Shown here in pieces: positions 50,598 through 59,329 of a stretch of 64,000 bases of DNA. The stretch's first letter is position 1; each line of letters opens with the position of its first letter. The DNA is taken from assembly GCF_034676705.1 (NCBI RefSeq), contig NZ_JAUCBS010000013.1:1716501-1780500 (forward strand). The letters are read 5' to 3'. Source of the stretch: Gemmobacter sp. Lineage in GTDB: Bacteria; Pseudomonadota; Alphaproteobacteria; Rhodobacterales; Rhodobacteraceae. Made by a program: the position numbers and the translations under genes. Below the pieces are notes generated by a model. The model did not search any database and was not told the origin of the DNA. It worked only from the letters and a program-made list of their open reading frames with translations.

Positions 50598-53500
50598 GCC
50601 AGCCCCATGGTGCGGGAATTGGATCGGTCCTGCCACAGCCCCGCCTGCGCCAGATCGGCGAACCGGGTTTCCATCGCGGCCAAGGCGGCGGGGTTGGCAC
50701 TGGCCAGAAAGGCGCGCACCTCGGGGGTGCCCAGCGTGGCCGCGTGATACAGATCGAACAGATACGGCGACACGGCCTGTGCCAGATGGGCAAAGGCGGC
50801 CATATGGTCCAGCGTGGCGGAAATCTCGGCCGCGCCGCGAAAGCCATGGCGCATCATACCGGCTATCCAGCCGGGATGCGCGGCGCGGGCGCGGGCGATG
50901 CGGGCGATTTCCTCGGCCAGCGGGCGGGCGCGGGGGGTATCGGGGGCGGTGGTATCCAGATGCCAGATCGCCGCCGTGGCACCCAGCTGCGTCATGGCGG
51001 CGGCAAAGCCGCCGATATGGGCGGCGTAATCCTCGGCCAGCAGCAGGTCGGTTTCCGGCAGATCCTGCGGATGGACAAAGGCATCGGCCCCGCGCAGCCG
51101 CTGGTCCAGCAGGTCGCGCGCCGGCGCGCCCCGGGCATCATGCGACGAGGCATCCAGCCATGCCGCGCCTGTCCGGTCAGGGCTCTCGATCGGCAGTTGC
51201 AGGCCATAACGGCCCGGCGCCGGACCAAAGACGCGGGCGCCGGGGCTGGCGGCATAGGGGTTCATGTCGGCCGCCTCGTCCCGCAGGGCCAGTGCCTCGG
51301 TGGCGGACTGGAACAGGCGGGCAAGGTCGGGGAACACGTCGCGGAACAGGCCCGAGATGCGCAGCGTCACGGCGATGCGCGGTCGGTCGAGGCGGGTCAG
51401 GGGCAGGATCTCGAACCCTGTCACCCGGTCGGACGCGCTGTCCCACAGCGGCGCGACCCCGGCCAGATGCAGCGCCATGGCGATTTCCTCGCCGGCCGTG
51501 CGCATGGTGGCGGACCCCCACAGGTTCACTACCAGCCCGCGCGGCCAATCGCCGTGGTCCTGAAGATGGCGGCGCAGCAGTTCTTCGGCCATGCGGATCC
51601 CCTGCGCATGGGCCGTGCGCGATGGCACGGCGCGCGGATCGGTGCCGTAAAGGTTGCGCCCGGTCGGCAGCACATCGCTGCGGCCCCGGTGGGGAGAGCC
51701 GGAGGGGCCGGGGCGAACGGGTTCGCCGGCAACGGCGGTCAGCAGGGCCCGGCGTTCGGCGGCAATGGAGGCGGGATCGCCTGTGGCGGGCGTCCGGGGC
51801 GCTGCCCGCGCCGATTGGTTCTCGAACCGATGGCGCCCCAATCGGCGCCCCGGGGTATTTGGAAAAGGGTGAATGGGGGCAGGCGTGCCGCGGCCCCAGA
51901 CATGCAGGCCGTCGCCATAGCGGCTTTCCTTCAGGTCGCAGACGAAGCGGTCGATGCGGGGGATCGCCTCGGCGGCGCTGGCGCTGGAAGGGATGGCCAG
52001 ATCCTGTTCCACGCCGGCCCCCTGCGCTGTGTCGCGGATCGCGGCGATCAGCCGGGTGCGGCGGGCGGGGTCCAGCCCGTCGGCGGTGGAATATTCGTCC
52101 AGCAACTGTTCCAGCCGGGCCAGCGCGGGCGGGGTGCCGCTGGTGGCCAGGGGCGGCGGCAGGTGGCCCAGCGTGACGGCGCCCAGCCGGCGGCGGGCCT
52201 GCGCCGCCTCGCCCGGGTCGTTGACGATGAAGGGGTAGATCACCGGCAGGGCGCCGGCCAGCACCCCGGGCCAGCAGGTGGCGGACAGGGCGGCGGCCTT
52301 GCCGGGCAGCCATTCCAGCGTGCCATGGGCACCGACATGCACCAGCGCATCCGCCTGCTGGCGCAGCCACAGGTAGAAGGCGACATAGGCATGGCCGGGG
52401 ATGCGGGCGGTATCGTGGTATTCGCCGTCGCGGTCGGGGTCGGGGCTGCGGTCGGGTTGCAGCGCGACCAGCACCTTGCCGCGCCTTGTGGCGGCAAAGC
52501 CAAAGGCGCCTTGCGTGATTGCCGGATCGTCCTCCGGCGCGCCATGCGTGGTGGCCAGCGCCTGTTGCAGGGCCTTGGGCAGGGTGGCCAGGGCCGTGCG
52601 ATAGGCGGTCAGCGGCCACAGGATGCGGTCTGTCAGCGCCTGGTCCAGCGGCGCGCCAACGGGCGCGTCATGGCCGGCCTGTGCCAGATCCTCCAGCATC
52701 GCCCGGGCCGAGGCGAGGGCATCGAGGCCCACGGCATGGGCCATCCGGTGCGCCTTGCCGGGGTAGGTCGACAGCACCAGCGCGATGCGCTTGTCGGGCG
52801 CAGGGGTGGTGGCCAGCCGGTGCCAGCCGGCCACCCGGGTGACAGTGGCGGCAATGCGGTCGGGATCGGGGCGGTGGATCTGGCGGGAAAATTGCAGGTC
52901 GGGGTCGGGGGCCGTGGTTTCCTTGAACGAGATCACGCCGGCGCCGATGCGGCCGTCCACCTCGGGCAGGGCGATGTGCATGGCCAGGTCGGCCGGTGAC
53001 AGGCCACGGTCGGCCGCCAGCCAGTCGGCCCGGGAACTGGTGGCGTGGATGGCCTGGAACACCGGCACACCGGCGGCATCCAGCGGCGATCCGCCCGCGT
53101 CGCGGGCGGAAAAGGCGGTGGTGTTCACCACGGCAACGGGCGCCAGCCGCTGCAACGTCTCGCGCAGCCAAAGGGCAGCGGCCGGGTCTTTCAGGCTGGG
53201 CACGAACAGGCCGATGGCGCGGTAGCCGGCGGCCTGAAACCCGTGGACCAGCGCGGCGATGGCGGCGGTATCGGCCGCGGCGGCCCAGGCGCGATAGAAC
53301 GGGATCGCCACCAGCGGGCCGTTGCCCGGCGCATCGCTGCACGGGCCATGGTCGGGGTGCCACAGGCCAAAGGCGGGCAGGGTTTTCGGCCCCGGCACCG
53401 GCCCGGCATAAAGCCCCGCCGCCAGCGCCAGTTGCGCCAGCGCGCCCTGCGCCGCAATCTCTCCGCCTGCCTCGCACAGGGCCTGCAACCGGCGCAGGGT

Positions 53501-53899
53501 GGACACCGGCAGGGTGGATGCCGCATCCAGCGCCGGATCGGGGCGGCCATCGGCGGGCAGGATGGCCAGCGCAATGCCCCGGTCGCGCGCCAGCCAGCCG
53601 ACCTGTTCCACCCCATAGGCCCACCAGTCCGCCCCGCCGATCAGCCGGATCAGGATGCCCCGGGCGCCGGACAGCGTGCGGTCGACATAGGTATCGACCG
53701 ACAGGGGGTGCGCCAGCGCCGCCAGATTGGCCAGCCGCAGCGATGGCAACCCGCCCCTGGCGCGATGCCAGCCTGCCGCAAAGGCGCCAAGATCGCTGTC
53801 GGAAAACGACAGCACCACCAGATCCGCAGGCGTCTGCCCCAGATCGCGCGGCGTGGCCGTTTCCCCCAGCCCATGGGTTTCGCGGAACAGGACGTGCAT
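50594..53899 (-). CDS. cobN: Cobaltochelatase subunit CobN
   Basis: The 1101-residue subunit inserts cobalt into hydrogenobyrinic acid a,c-diamide with CobS and CobT, which are not in this window. Motifs include ALVHVGAHGTLEWLPGKA, IYPFIVNDPGEAAQA, LKESRYGDGLHVWGRG and DVLPTGRNLYGTDPRAVP. About 40 residues after GRGTP are not family-like; they are encoded by an inserted dispersed repeat. It starts one base after the cobW stop. Confidence 0.96.
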   Translation of the reverse strand: MHVLFRETHGLGETATPRDLGQTPADLVVLSFSDSDLGAFAAGWHRARGGLPSLRLANLAALAHPLSVDTYVDRTLSGARGILIRLIGGADWWAYGVEQVGWLARDRGIALAILPADGRPDPALDAASTLPVSTLRRLQALCEAGGEIAAQGALAQLALAAGLYAGPVPGPKTLPAFGLWHPDHGPCSDAPGNGPLVAIPFYRAWAAAADTAAIAALVHGFQAAGYRAIGLFVPSLKDPAAALWLRETLQRLAPVAVVNTTAFSARDAGGSPLDAAGVPVFQAIHATSSRADWLAADRGLSPADLAMHIALPEVDGRIGAGVISFKETTAPDPDLQFSRQIHRPDPDRIAATVTRVAGWHRLATTPAPDKRIALVLSTYPGKAHRMAHAVGLDALASARAMLEDLAQAGHDAPVGAPLDQALTDRILWPLTAYRTALATLPKALQQALATTHGAPEDDPAITQGAFGFAATRRGKVLVALQPDRSPDPDRDGEYHDTARIPGHAYVAFYLWLRQQADALVHVGAHGTLEWLPGKAAALSATCWPGVLAGALPVIYPFIVNDPGEAAQARRRLGAVTLGHLPPPLATSGTPPALARLEQLLDEYSTADGLDPARRTRLIAAIRDTAQGAGVEQDLAIPSSASAAEAIPRIDRFVCDLKESRYGDGLHVWGRGTPAPIHPFPNTPGRRLGRHRFENQSARAAPRTPATGDPASIAAERRALLTAVAGEPVRPGPSGSPHRGRSDVLPTGRNLYGTDPRAVPSRTAHAQGIRMAEELLRRHLQDHGDWPRGLVVNLWGSATMRTAGEEIAMALHLAGVAPLWDSASDRVTGFEILPLTRLDRPRIAVTLRISGLFRDVFPDLARLFQSATEALALRDEAADMNPYAASPGARVFGPAPGRYGLQLPIESPDRTGAAWLDASSHDARGAPARDLLDQRLRGADAFVHPQDLPETDLLLAEDYAAHIGGFAAAMTQLGATAAIWHLDTTAPDTPRARPLAEEIARIARARAAHPGWIAGMMRHGFRGAAEISATLDHMAAFAHLAQAVSPYLFDLYHAATLGTPEVRAFLASANPAALAAMETRFADLAQAGLWQDRSNSRTMGLA
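51800..51885. repeat. Repeat insertion inside cobN (GTATTTG repeat copy 2 plus palindromes)
   Basis: CCCCGGGGTATTTGGAAAAG at 51848 matches the repeats at 48105 (minus) and 61248. It is preceded by self-complementary stretches around GGCGCCCCAATCGGCGCC. The whole keeps the cobN frame and encodes residues such as FPNTPGRRLGRHRF, located where CobN homologues have a shorter loop. Confidence 0.55.
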
Positions 53900-53900
53900 G

Positions 53901-54917
53901 CTAGATCAGCGCGGCCCGGATCGCGGCCGGGTCCAGGTTGCCCTTTTCGGCGATCACCACCAGCCGGCCCTGCCGGGGCTGGGCGCCCCATGGCCGGTCG
54001 AACTGATGGCGCACGCGCGGCCCGACGGCCTGCACCAGCAGGCGCATGGGCTTGCCGGCCACGGCGACATGGCCCTTCACCCGCAGGATCTTGTGTGCAT
54101 CGGCGAGGGCAGCCACGCGTGCCGCCAGGGCTGCGGGGTCGGACACCTCGGGCAGGTCGATGATGGCAGAGTCGAAATCGTCATGTTCGTGATCATCCGC
54201 CCCGTCATGGTGCGAGGGGCGGGCGGCCAGATCATCTTCGGCGGCCGCGGCGATCCCCAGCACGACACGGGCGTCGATGATGCCGTCGGACAGCGCCAGC
54301 ATCGGCAGCGGGCGGGGCAGTTCGGCCGCGATGGCGGCGCGGGCGGCGGCAATGCCCGCCTCGCCGGCCAGATCGGCCTTGGACAGCAGGACCAGATCGG
54401 CGCAGGCCAGCTGATCCTCGAACACCTCGGACAGCGGCGTTTCGTGATCGACGCCCGGGGCATCGCCGGGGCGCGACGGGTCGGGGGCAAAGGTGCCCTT
54501 TGCCACCGCCTCGGCATCGGCCACGGTCACCACGCCGTCGATGGTGATCTTCGCGCGCAGATCCGGCCAGTCGAACGCCTTCAGCAGCGGTTTCGGCAGC
54601 GCCAGCCCCGAGGTTTCGACGACGATATGATCGGGGCGCGGCGACAGCGCCATCAGCCGTTCGATGGCGGGAATGAAATCCTCGGCCACGGTGCAGCAGA
54701 TGCAGCCGTTGGTCAGCTCGACGATATTCGCCTCGGGGCAACTGGCATCGGCGCAGGCGCGGATCAGGTCGCCATCCACGCCGACATCGCCGAATTCATT
54801 GACCAGCACGGCCAGCCGCCGCCCGCCGGGGTTGCGCAGCAGGTGGCGGACCAGCGTGGTCTTTCCGGCCCCCAGAAAGCCGGTGATGATGGTGACGGGG
54901 GTTTTTTCCAGCGACAT
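53901..54917 (-). CDS. cobW: CobW-family GTPase, metal chaperone
   Basis: The 338-residue G3E GTPase has P-loop GFLGAGKTT at residues 13-21, NEFGDVGVD, the metal-binding CICC motif at 72-75, ETSGLALP and SKAD. A His/Asp-rich stretch (HHDGADDHEHDD, about 238-250) may bind metal. A C-terminal CobW_C domain follows. It is thought to supply cobalt to the CobNST chelatase. It starts one base before the end of the DUF1636 gene. Confidence 0.95.
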   Translation of the reverse strand: MSLEKTPVTIITGFLGAGKTTLVRHLLRNPGGRRLAVLVNEFGDVGVDGDLIRACADASCPEANIVELTNGCICCTVAEDFIPAIERLMALSPRPDHIVVETSGLALPKPLLKAFDWPDLRAKITIDGVVTVADAEAVAKGTFAPDPSRPGDAPGVDHETPLSEVFEDQLACADLVLLSKADLAGEAGIAAARAAIAAELPRPLPMLALSDGIIDARVVLGIAAAAEDDLAARPSHHDGADDHEHDDFDSAIIDLPEVSDPAALAARVAALADAHKILRVKGHVAVAGKPMRLLVQAVGPRVRHQFDRPWGAQPRQGRLVVIAEKGNLDPAAIRAALI

Positions 54918-55286
54918 TCAGGGCTCCATCGGGGGAATGCGGGCTATGGTCTGCTTGCGGATGATCTCGGGCCGGTCGCGCCAGGGTACGACCCCATCGG
55001 GGGCGGCGGCATAGGCGCGGATCATGTGCAGCAGGTCGGGCAGGTGCCGGTCGGGGCACAGCCCGCCCTGCACATAGGTCCAGCGGCCGGCGCCGCGAAA
55101 GGCCACCACGCAGCCGCGGTCGCAGGCCGACAGGCATTCCTGCCGGCGGTGGGGAATGCCGTGTTCAGCCAGCACGGCCGACAGCCGGGCCCCGGCGCGC
55201 GGTGCGCCATCTGCATCCGCCTCGGCCCGGGACTGGCCGGTCAGGCGGCAGGTGGTGCAGACCACCAGTTCCATCACATCGCTCAT
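54918..55286 (-). CDS. DUF1636 protein, thioredoxin-like-ferredoxin type
   Basis: The 122-residue protein has CTTCRLTG near the N-terminus and ECLSACDRGCVVAF in the middle, so cysteines are placed as in small 2Fe-2S or metal-binding ferredoxin-like proteins. DUF1636 genes accompany cobalamin operons. GGAGGGG precedes ATG 55286. It is the first gene of the long riboswitch-controlled cob operon. A redox or metal-handling role is inferred. Confidence 0.85.
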   Translation of the reverse strand: MSDVMELVVCTTCRLTGQSRAEADADGAPRAGARLSAVLAEHGIPHRRQECLSACDRGCVVAFRGAGRWTYVQGGLCPDRHLPDLLHMIRAYAAAPDGVVPWRDRPEIIRKQTIARIPPMEP

Positions 55287-55422
55287 CGGCCCCTCCGGCC
55301 AGAGTGCTATGGGCGACGGGGGAGAGGCAGCCAGAATGCCGCAGGCACGGATGCCCGAGAGCAACTCCGGTCTGCGGCACACCCCGGCCGCACGTTTCGG
55401 ACGACCCGGTCAGGGGCCGCTC

Positions 55423-55600
55423 GCTGGCAGGTCTCCCGGCTTGCGGATGTCGGGGGCGAACCCCCGGCGGGCGCCCGGCCTTCCCGGGGGATATTCCCCA
55501 GTGGCGGTTGGGCGACCTCTCCGGTCACGGTCGCGGGGGCGGCTGCGTTGGGGCCCTGGGGCCTGTCGCATTCCCTCTTCGCCTGCCATAAGGCAGGACC
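55423..55600 (-). promoter_or_regulatory. Cobalamin riboswitch upstream of the DUF1636-cobW-cobN operon
   Basis: In minus-strand order: GGTCCTGCC paired with GGCAGGCGAAGAGGGAA, then GCCGCCCCCGCGACCGTGA, CGCCACTGGGG, GGGAAGGCCGGGC and AAGCCGGGAGACCTGCC. These are the canonical B12 riboswitch blocks. About 135 bases remain to the DUF1636 start for an expression platform. It would shut off the main corrin operon when adenosyl- or methylcobalamin is plentiful. Confidence 0.94.
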
Positions 55601-55652
55601 AGCGATGGCGACACCCAAGCCACTTCCCGCCGCCAAAGTCAAGGAGAGGCCG

Positions 55653-56279
55653 ATGGACGATACCCCCGTGACCCCCGAGGCCGCCGCCGCCCATGCCGGC
55701 AAGAAAGCCCGGATCAAGGCCGCGCGCGACCGGATGATGGCGGACAAGACCGGGGAAAAGGGGCTGGTCATCGTGCTGACCGGACCGGGCAAGGGCAAAA
55801 GCTCGTCCGCCTTCGGCATGATCCTGCGCTGCATCGCCCATGGCATGCCCTGCGGCGTGGTGCAGTTCATCAAGGGCGCCATGGCGACCGGCGAACGCGA
55901 GTTGCTGGTGACCCATTTCGGCCATCTGTGCCGGTTCCACACCATGGGCGAGGGGTTTACCTGGGAAACCCAGGATCTGGCCCGCGACAGGGCGGCGGCG
56001 CAGGCCGGCTGGGAAATGGCGAAGTCGCTGATCCGCGATCCGGCCAACCGCATGGTGCTGCTGGACGAAATCAACATCGCCCTGCGCTATGACTATCTGG
56101 ACGTGGCCGAGGTGGCGGCATTCCTGCGCGACGAAAAGCCGCCGATGACGCATGTGGTGCTGACCGGCCGGAACGCAAAGCCCGAGCTGCTGGAAATCGC
56201 CGATCTGGTGACCGAAATGGCGGTCGTGAAACACCCGTTCCGCGCCGGGATCAAGGCGCAGCCGGGGGTGGAATTCTAG
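55653..56279 (+). CDS. cobO: Cob(I)yrinic acid a,c-diamide adenosyltransferase CobO
   Basis: The 208-residue enzyme adds the 5'-deoxyadenosyl group. The P-loop GPGKGKSS lies at residues 44-51, followed by GVVQFIKGAMATGER, HTMGEGFTWETQD and VLLDEINIALRYDYLD, matching CobO/BtuR. AAGGAGAGG precedes ATG 55653. It is divergent from the DUF1636 operon; its promoter must lie in the interval that also encodes the minus-strand riboswitch. Confidence 0.96.
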   Translation: MDDTPVTPEAAAAHAGKKARIKAARDRMMADKTGEKGLVIVLTGPGKGKSSSAFGMILRCIAHGMPCGVVQFIKGAMATGERELLVTHFGHLCRFHTMGEGFTWETQDLARDRAAAQAGWEMAKSLIRDPANRMVLLDEINIALRYDYLDVAEVAAFLRDEKPPMTHVVLTGRNAKPELLEIADLVTEMAVVKHPFRAGIKAQPGVEF

Positions 56280-56300
56280 CGACCGCTGCCCCGATCGGGC

Positions 56301-56333
56301 AGGCCACGGGGCTGCGCGCCAGCCCCATGGCCT
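56301..56333. terminator. Shared hairpin terminator between cobO and the RTX gene
   Basis: AGGCCACGGGGCT and AGCCCCATGGCCT can pair over 13 positions with one mismatch around a 7-base loop. It lies between two convergent genes (cobO ends 56279, RTX gene ends 56367). No T-tract is evident. Confidence 0.5.
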
Positions 56334-56366
56334 GTGTCACACCAAGGCGATGACTGCCGGTATCGG

Positions 56367-57656
56367 CTACAGGATCACCAGATCGGCGCCAATCTGCGAC
56401 AGGTCGGTGTTCTGGACCAGCAATGTCTGGTCGGGACCAAAGGTGAACAGCACCCCGTTGCCGACCTGCGTCGCCAGTGCCAGAGCCGCCGCCGCATCCG
56501 CAAACCCGAATCCGGTCAGGACAATGCTGTCGGTCCCGTATTCATGGTCGCGGATCACATCGGCATTGCTGCCGGTGCCTGCGGCCGAAATGACGAACTG
56601 GTCGGCGCCGGCCCCGCCGTGCAGCGTATCGCTGCCGGCGCCGCCGTCCAGCCGGTCGTCGCCGGTGCCGCCTTGCAGCAGATCGTCGCCGTTCTGTGCC
56701 GACAACGTGTCGTTGCCTGCGGCGCCTTGCAGCGTGTCATTCCCGTCGGCGCCCAGCAGCCTGTCGTCGCCGACGCCACCGGCCAGATGGTCGTGGCCGG
56801 CCCCGCCGGCCAGCGTATCGTTGCCCGACCCGCCATCCAGCGTGTCGTTGCCCGCACCGCCGACCAGCGAATCATTGCCATGGTCACCGCGCAGCACGTC
56901 GTCGCCGGCGCCGCCGAATACCTGGTCGTCGTCGTTGCCGGCGATCACCGTGTCGTTCCCGGCATCGCCATAGATCGTGTCATGGCCGCGCCCGCCATAG
57001 ATGCCGTCGTTCCCCGCACCGCCATAGACGCGATCGTCGCCCGTGGGCCCGGAGGAGACGTCGTCGCCCCAGATCGCGTCGCTGCCGGCGCCCCCGTACA
57101 GCAGGTCGTTGCCGGACCCGCCATACAGATGGTCGTCGCCGTCACCGCCATAGCCTTCGTCATTGCCGGCCGAAAGCACGATGGTATCGCGGCCCTTGTT
57201 CCCGAAGATGAAGTCGTTGGGGCCGCCGCCGAACAGGCTGTTGTCGTTGTCGTTGCCCTTGAGGTATCCGCCGGCATAGTTGGAATGGCTGTAGTATTCG
57301 CCTTGCCAGTCCTTCATCACCAGATCCGAGGCCGCCTGCAACCGGCCGGCTCTGGCCAGGCCGAAGGCCATGTTGAACGTCGCCGCATCCAGCAGGGTGA
57401 AGTTGGACGTGACCATGATCAGCGCAGTGCCGGTGCCCGGCGCGCCACTGTAGACCGTGTAGCCTTCCAGCGTGCCTGCCGTCAGCCGGCCCGCGGCGTC
57501 AAAGGCCAGGCCTTGTCCCCCGACCCGCACGGTATGGACGCCGTCGGTAATGTCGAACGAGGTTGCTGTGGCATTGGAAATGGTGGTTCCGGCAAGGAAC
57601 AGGGTGTCGGCCAGCTCTCGGTAGGAAATGGCGGCGAATTGCAGGGCACTGGGCAT
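56367..57656 (-). CDS. RTX calcium-binding repeat protein
   Basis: The 429-residue protein has a 130-residue N-terminal part of unknown fold, then about 20 RTX nonapeptides of the GGxGxDxLx type from residue about 150 to 350 (GGAGNDTLDGGSGNDTLAGG is one stretch). A C-terminal beta region with the DQFVISAAG and ILTGFGF-like endings of type I secreted proteins closes it. It is probably exported by a type I system, but none is encoded nearby, and folds in calcium. CCGGAG precedes ATG 57656. Confidence 0.88.
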   Translation of the reverse strand: MPSALQFAAISYRELADTLFLAGTTISNATATSFDITDGVHTVRVGGQGLAFDAAGRLTAGTLEGYTVYSGAPGTGTALIMVTSNFTLLDAATFNMAFGLARAGRLQAASDLVMKDWQGEYYSHSNYAGGYLKGNDNDNSLFGGGPNDFIFGNKGRDTIVLSAGNDEGYGGDGDDHLYGGSGNDLLYGGAGSDAIWGDDVSSGPTGDDRVYGGAGNDGIYGGRGHDTIYGDAGNDTVIAGNDDDQVFGGAGDDVLRGDHGNDSLVGGAGNDTLDGGSGNDTLAGGAGHDHLAGGVGDDRLLGADGNDTLQGAAGNDTLSAQNGDDLLQGGTGDDRLDGGAGSDTLHGGAGADQFVISAAGTGSNADVIRDHEYGTDSIVLTGFGFADAAAALALATQVGNGVLFTFGPDQTLLVQNTDLSQIGADLVIL

Positions 57657-57821
57657 GATCGTACTCCGGGTGATGAAATATCGCGCATGCTAGCCCAGAA
57701 ATCGCAACCCGTGAAGGAAAAGCCGCAAGCGCCCCGCGCATCCCGTGGCCTGCGCGGGAACCAGCGCGGCCCCCGGACCGGACAGGATTGTTGCCCCCCG
57801 GTCGCCATCGCCCCTTGCGCT

Positions 57822-57850
57822 TTGCGGACGCCTCGTCTAGACGCTTGAAT
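57822..57850 (+). promoter_or_regulatory. Probable tRNA-Cys promoter
   Basis: TTGCGG, a 17-base spacer and TTGAAT lie 12 bases before the tRNA 5' end. Spacing is right and the match to the -35/-10 consensus is moderate. Confidence 0.4.
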
Positions 57851-57862
57851 ACTCTGGACAAC

Positions 57863-57936
57863 GGCGGGTTGGCGGAGAGGTTACGCAGCGGATTGCAAAT
57901 CCGTGAAGACCGGTTCGATTCCGGTACCCGCCTCCA
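57863..57936 (+). tRNA. tRNA-Cys (GCA)
   Basis: The gene is 74 nt: GGCGGGTTGGCGGAGAGG at the 5' end, anticodon GCA within GATTGCAAATC, T-loop GGTTCGATTCC and a CCA end encoded in CCCGCCTCCA. All arms pair. Confidence 0.97.
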
Positions 57937-58050
57937 GAGTTTTCCCCTCTCCGGTCATGCACTTGCGCGCCTGCGGGCGGTTGTGGCCTTTGGTGTGGCG
58001 TGCGACGGCGCCGCATGGACTTTGGCGGGCGCGGGGGGCATATCTGCGGC

Positions 58051-59277
58051 ATGGACCGGGATTTTGACGTGATCATCGCAGGTGGCGGGCTGAATGGCCC
58101 GGCGCTGGCGCTTGCGCTGGCCCAGGCGGGCCTGCGTGTTCTGGTGGTGGATGCGCGGCCGGCGACGGCGCGGGCGTCCGAGGGGTTCGACGGGCGGGCC
58201 TATGCGCTGGCGCTGGCCTCGCAGCGGTTGCTGGGGGCGCTGGGCGTGTGGCCGGCGGTGGCGCCGCGGGCCCAGCCCATCCTGGGGATCCGCACCTCTG
58301 ACGGGGTGCCGGCGGCGGGGGCCGCGCCCTTTCTGCTGGGCTTCGATCATGGCGAGCTGGACGAAGGCCCGATGGGCTTCATGGCCGAGGATCGGCACCT
58401 GTATGCCGCCTTCCTGGCCGCGATGGCGGCGGCGCCGGGCCTGACCCTGCGCAGCGGCGAGACGGTGGTGGCGCAGGCGGTCGAGGGGCCGGTGGTCGCC
58501 GTCACGCTCGGCTCGGGCGAGGTGTTGCGGGCCACGGTTCTGGTCGGCTGTGATGGCCGGACCAGCGGCGTGGCGCAGCGGGCCGGCATAGGGCGCAAGG
58601 GCTGGGGCTATGGCCAGACGGCGCTGGTCGGCGCAATCCGGCCGGAGCATCCGCATGGCGGCATCGCCCATCAGGTGTTCCTGCCCGAAGGGCCGCTGGC
58701 GATCCTGCCGTTGCAGGGGGGCCTTGCCTCCATTGTCTGGTCCGAGACCGAAGCCAATGCCCGCACCATCGCCGCCATGTCGGATGCCGATTATCTGGAC
58801 CTGCTGGCATCGCGCATCGGCCATCTGACCGGGCGGCTGGATCTGGCGGGACCGCGGTTTTCCTACCCGCTGAACCTGACGCTGGCCGACCGCTACGTGG
58901 CCCCACGGGTGGCGCTGGTGGGGGATGCGGCGCATGGCGTGCATCCCATTGCCGGGCAGGGGCTGAACCTGGGCCTGCGCGATGTGGCGGCGCTGGCGCA
59001 GGTGCTGGCCGAGGCGCGGGCGCGGGGCGAGGATATGGGTGCCATCGACGTGCTGGAGCGGTATCAGACCTGGCGCCGGTTCGATTCCACCGTGCTGGCG
59101 CTGGGAATGGATGCGGTCAACCGGCTGTTTTCCAACAGCAATCCGCTGTTGAAGGTTGCGCGGGGGCTGGGCATGCGGGCGGTTGCCGCCCTGCCGGGCC
59201 CGCGCCGCGCCTTTATCCGCGAGGCGGCGGGGCTGGCGGGCGACCTGCCAAAACTGCTGACCGGGCAGCGGCTGTAA
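58051..59277 (+). CDS. UbiH/UbiF/COQ6-type FAD monooxygenase (ubiquinone biosynthesis)
   Basis: The 408-residue flavoprotein has the Rossmann motif GGGLNG at residues 11-16, the DG motif in VLVGCDGRTSGVAQ, and the second FAD motif GDAAHGVHPIAGQGLNLG at 291-308. All are typical of UbiH-family ring hydroxylases. Which ring carbon it hydroxylates (UbiH, UbiF, UbiI or UbiL type) cannot be told from this. It follows tRNA-Cys by 114 bases. Confidence 0.92.
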   Translation: MDRDFDVIIAGGGLNGPALALALAQAGLRVLVVDARPATARASEGFDGRAYALALASQRLLGALGVWPAVAPRAQPILGIRTSDGVPAAGAAPFLLGFDHGELDEGPMGFMAEDRHLYAAFLAAMAAAPGLTLRSGETVVAQAVEGPVVAVTLGSGEVLRATVLVGCDGRTSGVAQRAGIGRKGWGYGQTALVGAIRPEHPHGGIAHQVFLPEGPLAILPLQGGLASIVWSETEANARTIAAMSDADYLDLLASRIGHLTGRLDLAGPRFSYPLNLTLADRYVAPRVALVGDAAHGVHPIAGQGLNLGLRDVAALAQVLAEARARGEDMGAIDVLERYQTWRRFDSTVLALGMDAVNRLFSNSNPLLKVARGLGMRAVAALPGPRRAFIREAAGLAGDLPKLLTGQRL

Positions 59278-59284
59278 AGGCGAA

Positions 59285-59306
59285 CGGCCGGGCAGGGGCC
59301 CGGCCG
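59285..59306. terminator. Bidirectional terminator hairpin
   Basis: CGGCCGGGC and GCCCGGCCG form a perfect 9-bp stem around an AGGG loop between two convergent genes (ends at 59277 and 59330). A short T-containing stretch follows on the plus side. Confidence 0.65.
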
Positions 59307-59329
59307 CTGGCGTTCTGGCAAGGGTCGGA

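Noticed and set aside
53727..55652. Plus-strand frame extending cobO far upstream
   Set aside because: It runs antisense to cobN, cobW and DUF1636. The cobO family motif and the AAGGAGAGG ribosome binding site place the start at 55653.
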